Shown: one piece after another, positions 46,879 to 57,345 of the stretch | How the letters are laid out: every line of letters starts with the position of its first letter | Numbering within the stretch: the first letter of the stretch is position 1 | Source: Pseudomonadota bacterium | GTDB lineage: Bacteria; Pseudomonadota; Gammaproteobacteria; Burkholderiales; Thiobacillaceae | DNA: 64,000 nucleotides | Direction: 5' to 3' | Assembly: GCA_021820845.1 (NCBI GenBank) | Contig: JAKADC010000001.1 | Location: 248,001-312,000 of the forward strand | Made by a program: the position numbers and the translations under genes | The notes under the pieces: model-generated | The model's database searches: none | Seen by the model: the letters and a program-made list of their open reading frames with translations, nothing else | What the model was told of the DNA's origin: nothing

Positions 46879-47250
46879 TCAGGCGACGCTGCCGAAGTGG
46901 GGGTCGGTCGCGATGTACGGCGCCTTCAGGCCGGCGATGCGGCAGCTTTGCGCGATGGGGCCGCCCGGAAACAGCGTGTACAGGTATTTGAGACCGCCTT
47001 GCTGATGGAAGCATTCATCCAGCGCGTCGTGCAGGTCGCGCAGGTTGATCACCGCATCGTCGGCATGGTGCTCGTAGTAGTGTTGCAGGGCCCGGACCAC
47101 ATCCCAGTGCGCGTCGGTGAGCGTCAGCCCTTCGTCGTGCGCGATTTTCGCTGCGTCGCTTTTCGTCCAGTCGGGCGGCGCATACGGAAAGTCGGGGTCG
47201 GTTGCGGATTTCTGGATCATCTTGTTGATGTCGGTAGAAACGTGCAGCAT
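46879..47250 (-). CDS. DsrC/TusE-family protein with an atypical C-terminus
   Basis: A 123-residue protein. The DsrC fold is recognisable from PYAPPDWTKSDAAKIAHDEG, LTLTDAHWDVVRALQHYYEH and YLYTLFPGGPIAQSCRIAGL. In DsrC, two cysteines near the C-terminus carry sulfur. Here the inner one is present (C103 in QSCRIAGL). After it the chain runs KAPYIATDPHFGSVA and ends without the outer, penultimate cysteine. TusE keeps the outer one only, so this is neither pattern. A second cysteine (C80) sits in a loop. It may be a regulatory or carrier paralogue. The start is the ATG at 47250. Confidence 0.87.
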   Translation of the reverse strand: MLHVSTDINKMIQKSATDPDFPYAPPDWTKSDAAKIAHDEGLTLTDAHWDVVRALQHYYEHHADDAVINLRDLHDALDECFHQQGGLKYLYTLFPGGPIAQSCRIAGLKAPYIATDPHFGSVA

Positions 47251-47375
47251 GGTCGTCTCCTTCTGACTCGCGTTGTAACGTTTATAAATCTAGGCCACCC
47301 CTCCCACCGTTTCAAGGCGGCTGTGCCGCTCGCGCCGGGGCCCCGGCGGCGGGGCGGGAACGGCTGCGCAGAACG

Positions 47376-47405
47376 AAAAAAAAGGGGCCCCTCGGGGCCC
47401 CTTTT
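47376..47405 (-). terminator. Terminator for the small exported protein gene
   Basis: On the minus strand AAAAGGGGCCCC-GA-GGGGCCCC is followed by eight T residues. Confidence 0.75.
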
Positions 47406-47433
47406 CCGGCATGGCGGTGAGATGGAGCGGCGT

Positions 47434-47694
47434 TCAGCGGCTGCTTCCGCCGTTCGAAGACTGGACGCTGGTCGTGGTGTCCACGTAGCGGTTGACGGTG
47501 TCGGCGCCCGCCCCCTCGCTCACGACATCGCTGAACTCGGTTCCGCTGAGCTCGTCTTCGATCTGGATGTTGTGGATGTCGTTCGGCATGTTCGCCCAGC
47601 CCGCGCCCATGGGGCTGTTGTGGTCGGCCAGCGCAGACAGCGAGAAGAGGGCGGCGAGGGCGCCGAGAGCCACGGCGGATGCGGTTTGCTTCAT
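47434..47694 (-). CDS. Small exported protein
   Basis: An 86-residue protein with a signal peptide (VALGALAALFSLSALA, cleavage before DHNSPMGAGW). The mature 63 residues are hydrophilic and contain no cysteine. A ribosome site (AGGAGTTACTC region) precedes the ATG at 47694, and a strong terminator follows. I do not recognise the family. Confidence 0.7.
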   Translation of the reverse strand: MKQTASAVALGALAALFSLSALADHNSPMGAGWANMPNDIHNIQIEDELSGTEFSDVVSEGAGADTVNRYVDTTTSVQSSNGGSSR

Positions 47695-47867
47695 GAGTAA
47701 CTCCTATTCGGATTGGAATGTCCGGCATGCAGGAAACGCATGCGGTGAGTGCATGGTAGGCGGCGTGTGTGGCCGGCCCGTGTCGCGCCCGTTCCAGACT
47801 GTGACACTCTGTGACAGCGCCTCCCGACGGACTAAGCTGAAAGCGCCCAGTCCCGCCCGGAGCAGCC

Positions 47868-48404
47868 ATGACGAAACGCGCGTATCCGCTGTCCAAGGTC
47901 TACGGCCTGCTCGAGCCGGGCCCGGTCGTGCTTCTCACGACCGCGCGCAAGGAACGCGCCAACATCATGACGATGTCGTGGCACACGATGATGGAATTCG
48001 AGCCGCCGCTCATCGGCTGCGTGATAAGCGGGCGCAACGCCTCGTTCGAGACCTTGCGGAAAACGAGGGAATGCGCGATCAACATCCCGACGCTGGCGTT
48101 GGCGAAGCAGGTGGTCGGGGTCGGCAACTGCTCGGGGCGCAGCGTGGACAAATTCGCGAAATTCGGACTCACGCCGGTCGAAGCGGCCGAGATACAGGCG
48201 CCGCTCATCGCCGAATGCTACGCGAGCCTGGAATGCCGGGTGGCGGACACGCGCCTGGTGAACCGCTACAACTTCTTCGTCCTCGAAGCGGTGCGCGCCT
48301 GGGTCGACACGGCGGTGAAGCAGCCGCAGACGCTGCATCACCGCGGCAACGGCCAGTTCGCGGTGGCCGGCGAGACGCTCAGGCTGCGTTCGGCGATGAA
48401 GTAA
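47868..48404 (+). CDS. Flavin reductase-like (FMN-binding) protein
   Basis: A 178-residue protein of the flavin reductase domain family: VVLLTTARKERANIMTMSWH, EPPLIGCVISGRNASFETLR, then AINIPTLALAKQVVGVGNCSG. The pattern N-x-MTMSWH...PP fits FMN-binding split barrels. It may be a flavin reductase or a flavoprotein oxidoreductase. A dodecin, a flavin-binding protein, is encoded immediately downstream. Confidence 0.88.
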   Translation: MTKRAYPLSKVYGLLEPGPVVLLTTARKERANIMTMSWHTMMEFEPPLIGCVISGRNASFETLRKTRECAINIPTLALAKQVVGVGNCSGRSVDKFAKFGLTPVEAAEIQAPLIAECYASLECRVADTRLVNRYNFFVLEAVRAWVDTAVKQPQTLHHRGNGQFAVAGETLRLRSAMK

Positions 48405-48487
48405 GGGGACCGGTTTTCGAAGTTGGAATCTCGCTGCGAGTTGATACGCTGAACGCTCGTCACCCACTTTTGAACGGGAGGTCTGTC

Positions 48488-48688
48488 ATGAGTATCGCGA
48501 AAACCATCGAAATCACGGCAAGCTCGGCACAAGGCTTCGACGATGCGATCAAGCAGGGCATCGCGAAGGCGAACGAGTCGCTGGAGAACATCACCGGCGC
48601 CTGGGTGATGGACCAGGAGATGAACGTGAAGGACGGCAAGATCACGGATTACACCGTCAGGATGAAGCTGACCTTCGTTCTGAAGTAG
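48488..48688 (+). CDS. Dodecin
   Basis: A 66-residue protein after GGGAGG, starting at the ATG at 48488 (MSIAKTIEITASSAQGFDDA). The family pattern includes ITASSAQGFDDAIKQGIAKA, the flavin-stacking tryptophan in ITGAWVMDQE and the strand ITDYTVRMKLTFVLK. Dodecins form 12-mers that store flavins. Its position after a flavin reductase-like gene fits. Confidence 0.92.
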   Translation: MSIAKTIEITASSAQGFDDAIKQGIAKANESLENITGAWVMDQEMNVKDGKITDYTVRMKLTFVLK

Positions 48689-48843
48689 GTCCCGCCGTCC
48701 CGGGCCGCAAACGCCGCCAGGCCGGTTTGCGCAGCGTGCGCCACTCCGGCGGCACCCGCCCGCGTTCTTTCGCTTTATGCGGCGCGACCGCGGCCGCATA
48801 ATGCGCGCTGCGTTTCGCCCGTCCGCGCGGCAATCCCGAGTTC

Positions 48844-50007
48844 ATGTCCGATCTTCCCTACTGGCGCCTGTCCGGTTTCTATTTCTTTTACTTCGCCTTC
48901 GTCGGCGCGATGTCGCCGTTCTGGGGGCTGTATCTGCAGTCGCTGTCGTTCAATGCCTTCGAAATCGGCGTGCTGATGTCGCTGCTGCAGGTGATGCGGA
49001 TCTTCGCGCCCAACATCTGGGGGCATATCGCCGACCGCACCGGCCGCCGCACGCCGATCGTGCAGATCGCGGCGCTGGGCAGCGCGCTGGCGTTCGCGGG
49101 CGTGTTCTTCGGCAGCGGCTTCTGGTGGCTGTTCGCGGTGATGGCCGCGCTGAGCTTCTTCTGGAGCGCGTCGCTCCCGCTGGTCGAGGCGATGACGCTG
49201 TCCCACCTGCGCGAGCGCACCGACGCCTATGGCCGCATCCGCCTGTGGGGCTCGGTCGGCTTCATCCTCATGGTGGTGGGGCTGGGCTATGCCTTTGATT
49301 ACGTGGCGATCGCCTGGCTGCCGTGGGCCGTGCTCGCGGTGATGCTGGGCATCGCCGCGTTCGCGCGGGCGATTCCCGAGGCGGAGATCCTGCCGCACGC
49401 GGGCGACCACGTTCCGGTGTGGGACGTGCTGAAGCGGCCCGAAGTGGCGTCGCTGCTGGCCGCCTGCCTCCTGATGGCGGCGGCGCACGGTCCGTATTAC
49501 ACGTTCTACTCGATCTATCTCGTCGATCACGGCTACGACAAGTCCACCGTCGGCTGGCTGTGGGCGCTGGGCGTGCTGTGCGAGATCGGGATTTTCCTGG
49601 TGATTCCGCGCATTTTTGCGCGGGTCACGCCGCGCCGCCTAATCCTGGCGAGCTTCGCGCTGGCGGCGGTGCGCTTCCTGCTGATCGCCTGGGGCGTCGA
49701 GTCGGCCTGGCTGGTCTGGGGGGCCCAGACGCTGCACGCGTTCACCTTCGGCACCTATCACGCGGCGGCGGTGGCGCTGATCCACCGGCATTTCCGTGGG
49801 CGCCACCAGGCGCGCGGCCAGGCGTTCTACACCAGCCTGTCCTACGGTATCGGCGGCACGCTGGGCGGGGTGGCGAGCGGGCTGACCTGGGTGTCGCCAG
49901 GGCCGGCCTGGACTTTCACCCTGGCCGCCGCGAGCGCAGCGCTGGCCTGGGTGGTCTACGCGCTCTGGGGCGGAACAAAAGCCGTGCCAGCGGCCACCAA
50001 GCTATGA
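48844..50007 (+). CDS. MFS transporter, HcaT/3-phenylpropionate-like family
   Basis: A 387-residue protein with twelve hydrophobic segments. It begins MSDLPYWRLSGFYFFYFAFV, with GAMSPFWGLYLQSLSFNAFE and the loop GHIADRTGRRTPI after helix 2, and LWGSVGFILMVVGLGYAFDY. These match the MFS_1-like (PPP) family that includes HcaT. The substrate is unknown. Confidence 0.88.
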   Translation: MSDLPYWRLSGFYFFYFAFVGAMSPFWGLYLQSLSFNAFEIGVLMSLLQVMRIFAPNIWGHIADRTGRRTPIVQIAALGSALAFAGVFFGSGFWWLFAVMAALSFFWSASLPLVEAMTLSHLRERTDAYGRIRLWGSVGFILMVVGLGYAFDYVAIAWLPWAVLAVMLGIAAFARAIPEAEILPHAGDHVPVWDVLKRPEVASLLAACLLMAAAHGPYYTFYSIYLVDHGYDKSTVGWLWALGVLCEIGIFLVIPRIFARVTPRRLILASFALAAVRFLLIAWGVESAWLVWGAQTLHAFTFGTYHAAAVALIHRHFRGRHQARGQAFYTSLSYGIGGTLGGVASGLTWVSPGPAWTFTLAAASAALAWVVYALWGGTKAVPAATKL

Positions 50008-50046
50008 AATAATTACCGTTTTACGCGACGTATCGCCTTATTCCGC

Positions 50047-51462
50047 ATGTCCGGCCAAACCTTATTCCAGAAACTGTGGGATGCCCATGTCGTCCACGTC
50101 GAAGCCGACGGCACCACGCTGCTCTACATCGACCGCCACCTGGTGCACGAAGTCACCAGCCCGCAGGCGTTCGAGGGGCTGAAGCTCGCGCACCGCAAGC
50201 CGCGCCGCGCCGACGCGGCGATCGCCGTGCCCGACCACAACGTGCCGACGACCGACCGCTCGCGCGGCATCGCCGACCCGGTTTCGCGCCTGCAGGTGGA
50301 AACGCTCGACGCAAACTGCGCGGAGTTCGGCATCACCGAGTTCCGGATGGATGACGTGCGCCAGGGCATCGTCCACGTGATCGGCCCCGAGGAAGGCCTC
50401 ACCTTGCCCGGCATGACAGTCGTGTGCGGCGATTCGCACACCTCGACGCACGGCGCATTCGGCGCGCTGGCCTTCGGCATCGGCACCTCCGAGGTCGAGC
50501 ACGTGCTGGCGACGCAGTGTCTGTGGCAGAAGCCTTCGAAGACCATGCTGGTCAGGGTCGAGGGCATGCTGGGCCGCGGCGTCACCGCGAAGGACATCGC
50601 CTTGGCGGTCATCGGCGAGATCGGCACCGCCGGCGGCACCGGCTATGCGATCGAATTCGGCGGGTCGGCGATCCGCGCGCTCTCCATGGAAGGCCGCATG
50701 ACGCTGTGCAACATGGCGATCGAGGCAGGCGCGCGCGCCGGCATGGTGGCGGTCGATGCGACCACGATCGATTACGTGAAGGGCCGCCCCTACGCGCCCA
50801 AGGGCGACGCCTGGGACAAGGCGGTCGCGTGGTGGAACACGCTCCATTCGGATGCCGACGCCCGCTTCGACCGCACGGTCGAGATCGACGCCGCGAAGAT
50901 CGAGCCGCAGGTCACCTGGGGCACCTCGCCCGAGATGGTGACCACCGTCGGCGGCCGCGTGCCCGACCCGGCCGACGCGCCTAGCGAGACCAAGCGGCAC
51001 GACTGGGCGCGCGCGCTCGAATACATGGGCCTCGCGGCCGGCACGCCGATCAGCGGGATCGCCGTCGACAAGGTATTCATCGGCTCGTGCACCAACTCCA
51101 GGATCGAGGACCTGCGCGAGGCGGCCAGCGTGGCGAAGGGCTGCAAGGTCGCGCCGAACGTCAAGCTGGCGATGGTGGTGCCGGGCTCCGGCCTGGTCAA
51201 GCAGCAGGCCGAAGCCGAAGGCCTGGACAGGATCTTTGTCGAAGCCGGCTTCGAGTGGCGCGAACCCGGCTGCTCGATGTGCCTCGCCATGAATGCGGAC
51301 CGGCTGGAGCCGGGCGAGCGCTGCGCGTCCACGTCCAACCGCAATTTCGAGGGACGCCAGGGGCAGGGCGGCCGCACGCATCTGGTCAGCCCGGCAATGG
51401 CCGCTGCCGCGGCGTGCGCCGGGCACTTTGTCGATGTTCGCAAGATGCAAGGAGACAAGTGA
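50047..51462 (+). CDS. leuC: 3-isopropylmalate dehydratase, large subunit
   Basis: A 471-residue aconitase-family protein. The [4Fe-4S] cysteines are in [17 protein letters not shown] and [38 protein letters not shown] supplies substrate-site residues. With LeuD it isomerises 2- to 3-isopropylmalate. It is followed by an overlapping small gene and then leuD, leuB. Confidence 0.97.
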   Translation: MSGQTLFQKLWDAHVVHVEADGTTLLYIDRHLVHEVTSPQAFEGLKLAHRKPRRADAAIAVPDHNVPTTDRSRGIADPVSRLQVETLDANCAEFGITEFRMDDVRQGIVHVIGPEEGLTLPGMTVVCGDSHTSTHGAFGALAFGIGTSEVEHVLATQCLWQKPSKTMLVRVEGMLGRGVTAKDIALAVIGEIGTAGGTGYAIEFGGSAIRALSMEGRMTLCNMAIEAGARAGMVAVDATTIDYVKGRPYAPKGDAWDKAVAWWNTLHSDADARFDRTVEIDAAKIEPQVTWGTSPEMVTTVGGRVPDPADAPSETKRHDWARALEYMGLAAGTPISGIAVDKVFIGSCTNSRIEDLREAASVAKGCKVAPNVKLAMVVPGSGLVKQQAEAEGLDRIFVEAGFEWREPGCSMCLAMNADRLEPGERCASTSNRNFEGRQGQGGRTHLVSPAMAAAAACAGHFVDVRKMQGDK

Positions 51463-51812
51463 TGAAGAACGGACCGATTCTGCTTCTGCTGGCCTTGTTC
51501 GCGGGGCAGGCGGCGTATGCCGCTGACGAAAGCGTCGCGCAAAAGGCCGGCAACGGCATCAAGAAAGGCGGCGAGGCCGCCGCCCACGGCATCGAGAAAG
51601 GCGCGGACGCGACGGGGCGCGGCGTCAAGAAAGGTGCGGACGCGACGGGACGCGGCGTCAAGAAAGCCGTCGAAGCCACGGAGCACGGCGTGAAGCGCGC
51701 GGCCGAAGCGACCGAAAAGGGCGTGAAGAAGGGCGCCGAGGCGACCGGCAAGGGCCTGCGCAAGGCAGGCGAGTGGATCGAGGAAAAAGTCGACTCGGGC
51801 GACAAGAAGTAG
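51462..51812 (+). CDS. Exported 11-residue-repeat protein (LEA-like) between leuC and leuD
   Basis: A 116-residue protein whose ATG overlaps the leuC stop (TGATG). A signal peptide ([15 protein letters not shown], cleavage near 20) is followed from residue 32 by seven near-perfect 11-residue units of the type [11 protein letters not shown] (51555-51785; 33-bp DNA repeat). The pattern gives an amphipathic helix with a lysine-rich face, as in group 3 LEA proteins or apolipoprotein-like helices. Many betaproteobacteria carry a short entericidin-like gene in this position; this one is longer, lacks a lipobox, and seems expanded by repeat duplication. Function is unknown; a membrane- or stress-related role is a guess. 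Confidence 0.82.
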   Translation: MKNGPILLLLALFAGQAAYAADESVAQKAGNGIKKGGEAAAHGIEKGADATGRGVKKGADATGRGVKKAVEATEHGVKRAAEATEKGVKKGAEATGKGLRKAGEWIEEKVDSGDKK

Positions 51813-51829
51813 GAAGAGGCGAGCAGGCA

Positions 51830-52468
51830 ATGCAGAAATTTACCGTGCTGGACGGATTGGTTGTGCCGCTGGATCGCGCCAACGTCGACACCGACGCGAT
51901 CATCCCCAAGCAGTTCCTGAAGTCGATCAAGCGCGCCGGCTTCGGCCCCAACCTGTTCGACGAGTGGCGCTACCTGGACCACGGCGAGCCCGGCATGGAT
52001 CCCGCCACGCGCAAGCCGAACCCGGACTTCGTGCTGAACTTTCCGCGCTACAAGGGCGCGTCCGTGCTGCTCGCGCGCGACAACTTCGGCTGCGGTTCGA
52101 GTCGCGAGCATGCGCCGTGGGCGCTTGAAGACTACGGCATCCGCGCCATCATCGCGCCGAGTTTTGCCGATATCTTCTACAACAACTGCTTCAAGAACGG
52201 CGTCCTGCCGATCGTGCTCGACGCCGCGGCAGTCGATCGCCTGTTCCGCGAATGCGAGGCGAGCGAGGGCTATCGCCTCAACATCGACCTCGAAAAGCAG
52301 ACCGTGACCACGCCCGCCGGCGAGGTGCTGGCATTCGAGGTGGACGCCGGACGCAAGCACCGCCTGCTGAACGGCCTCGACGACATCGGCCTCACGCTGC
52401 TGCAGGCCAACAAGATCAAGGCGTATGAAGAGCGGCGCAAGCAGGAAGCGCCGTGGCTGTTTGCGTGA
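51830..52468 (+). CDS. leuD: 3-isopropylmalate dehydratase, small subunit
   Basis: A 212-residue swivel-domain protein starting at the ATG at 51830 ([20 protein letters not shown]). Key stretches are [30 protein letters not shown] and [20 protein letters not shown], all diagnostic of LeuD. It forms the dehydratase with LeuC. Confidence 0.97.
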   Translation: MQKFTVLDGLVVPLDRANVDTDAIIPKQFLKSIKRAGFGPNLFDEWRYLDHGEPGMDPATRKPNPDFVLNFPRYKGASVLLARDNFGCGSSREHAPWALEDYGIRAIIAPSFADIFYNNCFKNGVLPIVLDAAAVDRLFRECEASEGYRLNIDLEKQTVTTPAGEVLAFEVDAGRKHRLLNGLDDIGLTLLQANKIKAYEERRKQEAPWLFA

Positions 52469-52522
52469 TTTTTTGCCCGCGAATGCCGTCCACGGCGTTC
52501 ACGGAAACAACAAGGTTCGAAC

Positions 52523-53584
52523 ATGAAAATTGCAGTCCTGCCGGGTGACGGCATCGGTCCGGAAATCGTCGCACAAGCGGTGAAGGTGCTGGAGGCCCTG
52601 CGGGCCGACGGCGCGAAGATCGAAATGGAAACCGCGCCGATCGGCGGCGCCGGCTACGATGCGGCGGGCGATCCGCTGCCCGACGCGACGCTGAGACTCG
52701 CACGGAGTGCCGACGCAGTGCTGCTCGGCGCGGTCGGCGGACCGCAGTACGACACGCTCGACCGGCCGCTGCGGCCCGAACGCGGCCTTCTGCGCATCCG
52801 CAAGGAACTCAACCTGTTTGCCAACCTGCGCCCGGCGCTGCTGTACCCGGAACTCGCGGGCGCGTCGTCGCTGAAGCCTGACGTGGTGTCCGGGCTCGAC
52901 CTCATGATCGTGCGCGAACTGACCGGCGACGTGTACTTCGGCCAGCCGCGCGGCATCGAGCTTCGCAATGGCGAAAGAGTCGGTTACAACACCATGCTCT
53001 ATTCGGAATCGGAAGTGCGCCGCGTCGCCCACGTGGCGTTCGGCATCGCGATGAAGCGCGGCAAGAAGCTCTGCTCGGTCGAGAAGGCCAACGTGCTCGA
53101 GTGTTCCGAATTGTGGAAAGAGGTGATGATCGAGGTGGCCAGGGACTACCCCGAAGTCGCGCTCTCGCACATGTACGTCGACAACGCCGCGATGCAGCTG
53201 ATCCGCGCGCCCAAGCAGTTCGACACCATCGTCACCGGCAACATCTTCGGCGACATCCTGTCCGACGCCGCGTCGATGCTGTCGGGCTCGATCGGCATGC
53301 TGCCGTCGGCTTCGCTCGACGAGCACAACAAGGGCATGTACGAGCCGATCCACGGCTCCGCGCCCGACATCGCCGGCAAGAACCTGGCGAATCCGCTGGC
53401 GACGATCCTGTCGGTGGCGATGATGTACCGCTACACCTTCGCCGACGCGGCGACCGCCGAGCGCATCGAGAACGCGGTGAAACGGGTGATCGCGCGGGGC
53501 CTGCGCACCGGCGACATCTGGACCGAGGGCACGCAGAAGGTGTCGTGCAGCGAAATGGGCGACGCCGTGGTGAAGGCGCTGTAA
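52523..53584 (+). CDS. leuB: 3-isopropylmalate dehydrogenase
   Basis: A 353-residue enzyme that oxidises and decarboxylates 3-isopropylmalate with NAD. It begins [20 protein letters not shown]. Substrate residues are in [15 protein letters not shown] and [14 protein letters not shown]; metal-binding aspartates are in [20 protein letters not shown]. It completes the leuCDB unit; asd follows 57 bp on. Confidence 0.97.
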   Translation: MKIAVLPGDGIGPEIVAQAVKVLEALRADGAKIEMETAPIGGAGYDAAGDPLPDATLRLARSADAVLLGAVGGPQYDTLDRPLRPERGLLRIRKELNLFANLRPALLYPELAGASSLKPDVVSGLDLMIVRELTGDVYFGQPRGIELRNGERVGYNTMLYSESEVRRVAHVAFGIAMKRGKKLCSVEKANVLECSELWKEVMIEVARDYPEVALSHMYVDNAAMQLIRAPKQFDTIVTGNIFGDILSDAASMLSGSIGMLPSASLDEHNKGMYEPIHGSAPDIAGKNLANPLATILSVAMMYRYTFADAATAERIENAVKRVIARGLRTGDIWTEGTQKVSCSEMGDAVVKAL

Positions 53585-53641
53585 GTATTTGTCACGGAGG
53601 CCACGGCGAGCCTTCGCGACGCAGGTTACCTGGAGACAGAC

Positions 53642-54754
53642 ATGATGAAAGTAGGCTTGATCGGCTGGCGCGGCATGGTGGGGTCCGTGCTCATGGGGCG
53701 CATGAAGGAAGAGTGCGATTTCGATCACATCGATCCGGTGTTCTTCACCACGTCGAACGTCGGCGGCAGCGGACCCGACATCGGTCGTGACGTGCCGCCG
53801 CTCAAGGACGCCAGCAGCATCGACGAGCTGCGTGCCTGCGATGCCCTCATCAGCTGCCAGGGCGGCGACTACACCAAGGAAATCTACCCGCAGCTGCGCG
53901 CCGCCGGCTGGAACGGCTACTGGATCGATGCGGCCTCGACGCTGAGGATGAAGGACGAGGCCATCATCATCCTCGACCCGGTCAACAAGAACGTCATCCA
54001 GGACGGCATCGCGAAGGGCGTCAAGACCTACGTCGGCGGCAACTGCACCGTGTCGCTGATGCTCATGGCGATGGGCGGACTGTTCGACGCGGGCCTGGTC
54101 GAATGGGTGTCGCCGATGACCTACCAGGCCGCTTCCGGCGCCGGCGCGCGCAACATGCGCGAGCTGATTTCGCAGATGGGCGCGGTGCACGCCGAGGTGA
54201 TGGACCTGATCGGCGACCCGGCATCGGCCATCCTCGAGATCGACCGCAAGGTCGCCGAATTCATCCGCTCCGACCGTTATCCGGTCGACGCGTGGCCGGT
54301 GCCGCTCGCCGGCAACCTGATTCCGTGGATCGACGTGGCGCTCGAATCCGGCCAGTCGAAGGAGGAGTGGAAGGCGCAGGTCGAAGCCAACAAGATCATG
54401 CGCCGCGAAGACAAGCCCATTCCCATCGACGGCCTGTGCGTCCGGGTCGGCGCGATGCGCTGCCATTCGCAGGCGCTCACCGTCAAGCTCACGAAAGACG
54501 TGCCGCTGGCCGACATCCATGACCTCATCGCGGCCCACAACCAGTGGGTGAAGGTCGTGCCGAACGACCGCGAGATCACCATGCGGGAGCTGACGCCGGC
54601 CGCCGTGACCGGGACGCTCTCGGTGCCGATCGGCCGCATGCGCAAGCTCAACATGGGCCCGCAATACCTGACGGCATTCACGGTGGGCGACCAGCTCCTG
54701 TGGGGCGCCGCCGAGCCCCTGCGCCGCATGCTGCGCATCCTCCTCGAGGCCTGA
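53642..54754 (+). CDS. asd: Aspartate-semialdehyde dehydrogenase
   Basis: A 370-residue enzyme of the diaminopimelate, lysine, methionine and threonine pathways. The NADP loop is [15 protein letters not shown]. The catalytic cysteine is in [16 protein letters not shown] and the substrate-binding arginine and histidine are in [14 protein letters not shown]. This is the longer, gram-negative Asd form. The adjacent ATG at 53645 is an equally possible start. Confidence 0.97.
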   Translation: MMKVGLIGWRGMVGSVLMGRMKEECDFDHIDPVFFTTSNVGGSGPDIGRDVPPLKDASSIDELRACDALISCQGGDYTKEIYPQLRAAGWNGYWIDAASTLRMKDEAIIILDPVNKNVIQDGIAKGVKTYVGGNCTVSLMLMAMGGLFDAGLVEWVSPMTYQAASGAGARNMRELISQMGAVHAEVMDLIGDPASAILEIDRKVAEFIRSDRYPVDAWPVPLAGNLIPWIDVALESGQSKEEWKAQVEANKIMRREDKPIPIDGLCVRVGAMRCHSQALTVKLTKDVPLADIHDLIAAHNQWVKVVPNDREITMRELTPAAVTGTLSVPIGRMRKLNMGPQYLTAFTVGDQLLWGAAEPLRRMLRILLEA

Positions 54755-54886
54755 ACGGATCGGGATCGAAGACACGCGCTTCAAGGCTGGAGTGCTTGCC
54801 GCACTAAAGATTGCGCCCGACGAGCCGTCAATAGTGCCGTCAAGGATTCAACAGCCCCATCTGGCGGGGCGAACAGGAGATACGGG

Positions 54887-57343
54887 ATGAAATTGAAGCG
54901 CTTCACCACCCAACTGGTGGCCGCCGGGCTGATCGCCGTGCCGCTGATGGCGCACGCGGCCGGGTTGGGTAAGCTGTCCGTCACCTCGGCGCTTGGCCAG
55001 CCGTTCAAGGCCGAAATCGAGCTGTTCGCCGCCGACAAGGCCGAACTCGACAGCCTGACGGCCAGCCTGGCTTCGGACCAGGCGTTCCGCGACGCGCACG
55101 TCGAACTTTCGCCCGTGTTGTCCAACCTGCATTTCAAGGTCGAGAAAAAACCGAACGGCAAGGCGGTTCTGAAAGTCACGTCCACCCGCCCGATGAACGA
55201 TCCCTTCATCGACATGCTGATCGAACTGAACTGGGGCTCGGGCCGGCTGGTGCGTGAATACACGGTCCTGCTCGACCCGCCCGGCCTGGCTGCGAAGCAA
55301 ACGGTGACGCCGGCGGCCGTCGCGCCGTCGCAGGCCGCTGCGGCGGCGTCTGCACCGGCTCCGGCACCCGAGGCCAAGGCACCCGCAGCGGCACAGGCGC
55401 CGGCTTCGCCTAAAGCCGCCGCGCCCGCGCCTGCCGCGAAGCCTGCTCCGCTGGGCCATGTCACGGTCAGGCGCGGCGACACGCTGAGCGGCATTGCCGG
55501 CCGCGTGCGGCCGGAGGGCGTGAGTCTGGAGCAGACCCTGGTGGGGCTTTACCGCCAGAACCCCAGGGCCTTCAACGGCAACATGAATCGCCTGAAGGCG
55601 GGCAAGGTGCTCAACGTCCCGCCGGCCGAAAAAATCACTGCCATCCCGCAAAAGGAAGCGACGCAGGAACTGAGGCTGCAGGCGGAAGACTGGCGGGCCT
55701 ACCGCCAGAAGCTGGCCGCGGCGGTTGACGCCGCCCCGGCGCCGGCGACCGAGACCGGGCCTGGGCAGGCGAGCAGCGGCAAGATCACGCCGAAGGTCGA
55801 AGACAAGGCCAAGCCCGCGCCCGAAGCGCAGAAAGACGTGCTGAAGCTGTCGAAGGCGGTGCCTGCGGCGGGAACCGGCAAGGCCGACGAAACTCGCGCG
55901 CTGCAGGAAAAACTGCGCGCGCAGGAAGAGGACGCGACCGCCCGCAAGAAGGCGCTGGGCGAATCCCAGGCGCGCGTGGCGATGCTGGAAAAGCAGGTCC
56001 AGGACATGCAGCAGTTGATCGCGATGAAGGAAAAAACGCCGGACGTGCAGCCGGCGCCGTCAGCCGCACCTGCACCCGCGCCTGCACCGGAAGCGCCCGC
56101 GCCCGAGGCCGCCAAGCCCGCGCCGGCCCCGGCTCCGGCGCCGAAGCCGGTTGTCCCGACGGTCAAGGCCCCGCCGGCGACCCCCCTGCCCATTCCGAAC
56201 TGGTACGACCCCCTGCTGGCCGACCCCCTGTACTGGGGCGGCGGTCTTGCCGTGCTGGGCCTGGGAGGCATCCTCTGGTGGATGATGGCGGGCGGCGCCC
56301 GCCGCCGGAAGACCGGCGTCACGGCCCTCGAAGACAGCGTCATGACCGGCGACGACGTGCGCCCGAACACGGTCATCGGCGCCGCTTCGGGCGGCAGCGT
56401 CAATACCGGCGATACCTCGTTTCTGACGGATTTCAGCCAGGCGGGCCTGGGGACCATCGATACCCATGACGTCGATCCCATCGCCGAAGCCGAGGTCTAC
56501 ATGGCCTACGGGCGCGACGCGCAGGCCGAGGAAATCCTCAAGGAAGCCATCGGCAAGAACCCGGACCGGCACGAAATCCGGGTGAAACTGCTCGAAATCT
56601 ACGCGGCTCGCCACAACGCGGCGGCATTCGAGGCGGCGGCCGGCGAGTTGTATGCGGCGCTCGGCAGCAAGACCAGTCCGCTATGGACCAAGGCCTGCGA
56701 ACTGGGCCGCAGCATCGATCCGACCAACCCGCTTTACGGCAGCAGCGGGCAGCCGAGCGCCGCGCCTGCGGCGACCGTTGCAGCCACGGCGGCCGTCGCC
56801 GGCGGTTCGGTCGCATTCGGTGGCGACGCCGCGCCGCGTGTTCAAACGCCCGAGCCCGCCAAGGTTTCGCCGGCTCCAGCCTCTTCCAAGACTCAACCGG
56901 CCGAAGCGGCGCAGCCTGCCGCCGGCGGCTCCCCGCTGGAGTTCGAGTCGGCGGGGCACGTCCTCAATTTCGGGACCCGGCCCAAGCCGGCTGCGGCACC
57001 CGAAACCGAGTACGTGGAAATGGACACGCAGGGCTTGAACTTCGATCTGCCCGACCTCGATCTGCCGGCTGCGGATGCCGGCGCCCCGAAGCAGGCGGGT
57101 GGCGGCCTGGAAGCGGGCAAGGCTGCCGGGGACAAGTTCGATTTCAGCGGCCTCGAGCTTGACCTGGGCGAGCCGGACGCGGCACCCGAACTCGACGAGG
57201 TCGGCACCAAGCTGGATCTCGCCCGTGCCTACGTGGAAATGGGCGACAAGGAAGGCGCGCGCGAAATCCTCAACGAGGTGCTCGGCGAGGGCAGCGACAA
57301 GCAGAAGTCGGATGCGCAAGGCATGCTGAGTTCGCTCGGCTAG
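54887..57343 (+). CDS. fimV: FimV-like LysM/TPR peptidoglycan-associated pilus and polarity protein
   Basis: An 818-residue protein. A signal peptide (LIAVPLMAHA) is followed by the FimV N-terminal domain (GKLSVTSALGQPFKAEIELF to about 140). An alanine/proline-rich linker then leads to a LysM domain (VTVRRGDTLSGIAGRV to LNVPP, about 188-245). A helical coiled region (about 320-385), one transmembrane segment (GGGLAVLGLGGILWWMMAGG, about 449-470) and cytoplasmic TPR-like segments follow. The C-terminal FimV motif is KLDLARAYVEMGDKEGAREI. It is probably involved in type IV pilus assembly and polar localisation. Its place after asd is typical of betaproteobacteria. Confidence 0.93.
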   Translation: MKLKRFTTQLVAAGLIAVPLMAHAAGLGKLSVTSALGQPFKAEIELFAADKAELDSLTASLASDQAFRDAHVELSPVLSNLHFKVEKKPNGKAVLKVTSTRPMNDPFIDMLIELNWGSGRLVREYTVLLDPPGLAAKQTVTPAAVAPSQAAAAASAPAPAPEAKAPAAAQAPASPKAAAPAPAAKPAPLGHVTVRRGDTLSGIAGRVRPEGVSLEQTLVGLYRQNPRAFNGNMNRLKAGKVLNVPPAEKITAIPQKEATQELRLQAEDWRAYRQKLAAAVDAAPAPATETGPGQASSGKITPKVEDKAKPAPEAQKDVLKLSKAVPAAGTGKADETRALQEKLRAQEEDATARKKALGESQARVAMLEKQVQDMQQLIAMKEKTPDVQPAPSAAPAPAPAPEAPAPEAAKPAPAPAPAPKPVVPTVKAPPATPLPIPNWYDPLLADPLYWGGGLAVLGLGGILWWMMAGGARRRKTGVTALEDSVMTGDDVRPNTVIGAASGGSVNTGDTSFLTDFSQAGLGTIDTHDVDPIAEAEVYMAYGRDAQAEEILKEAIGKNPDRHEIRVKLLEIYAARHNAAAFEAAAGELYAALGSKTSPLWTKACELGRSIDPTNPLYGSSGQPSAAPAATVAATAAVAGGSVAFGGDAAPRVQTPEPAKVSPAPASSKTQPAEAAQPAAGGSPLEFESAGHVLNFGTRPKPAAAPETEYVEMDTQGLNFDLPDLDLPAADAGAPKQAGGGLEAGKAAGDKFDFSGLELDLGEPDAAPELDEVGTKLDLARAYVEMGDKEGAREILNEVLGEGSDKQKSDAQGMLSSLG

Positions 57344-57345
57344 GC

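Noticed and set aside
52499-54784. A 761-codon minus-strand frame opposite leuB and asd
   Set aside because: Antisense to two enzymes with intact active sites; no domain seen.
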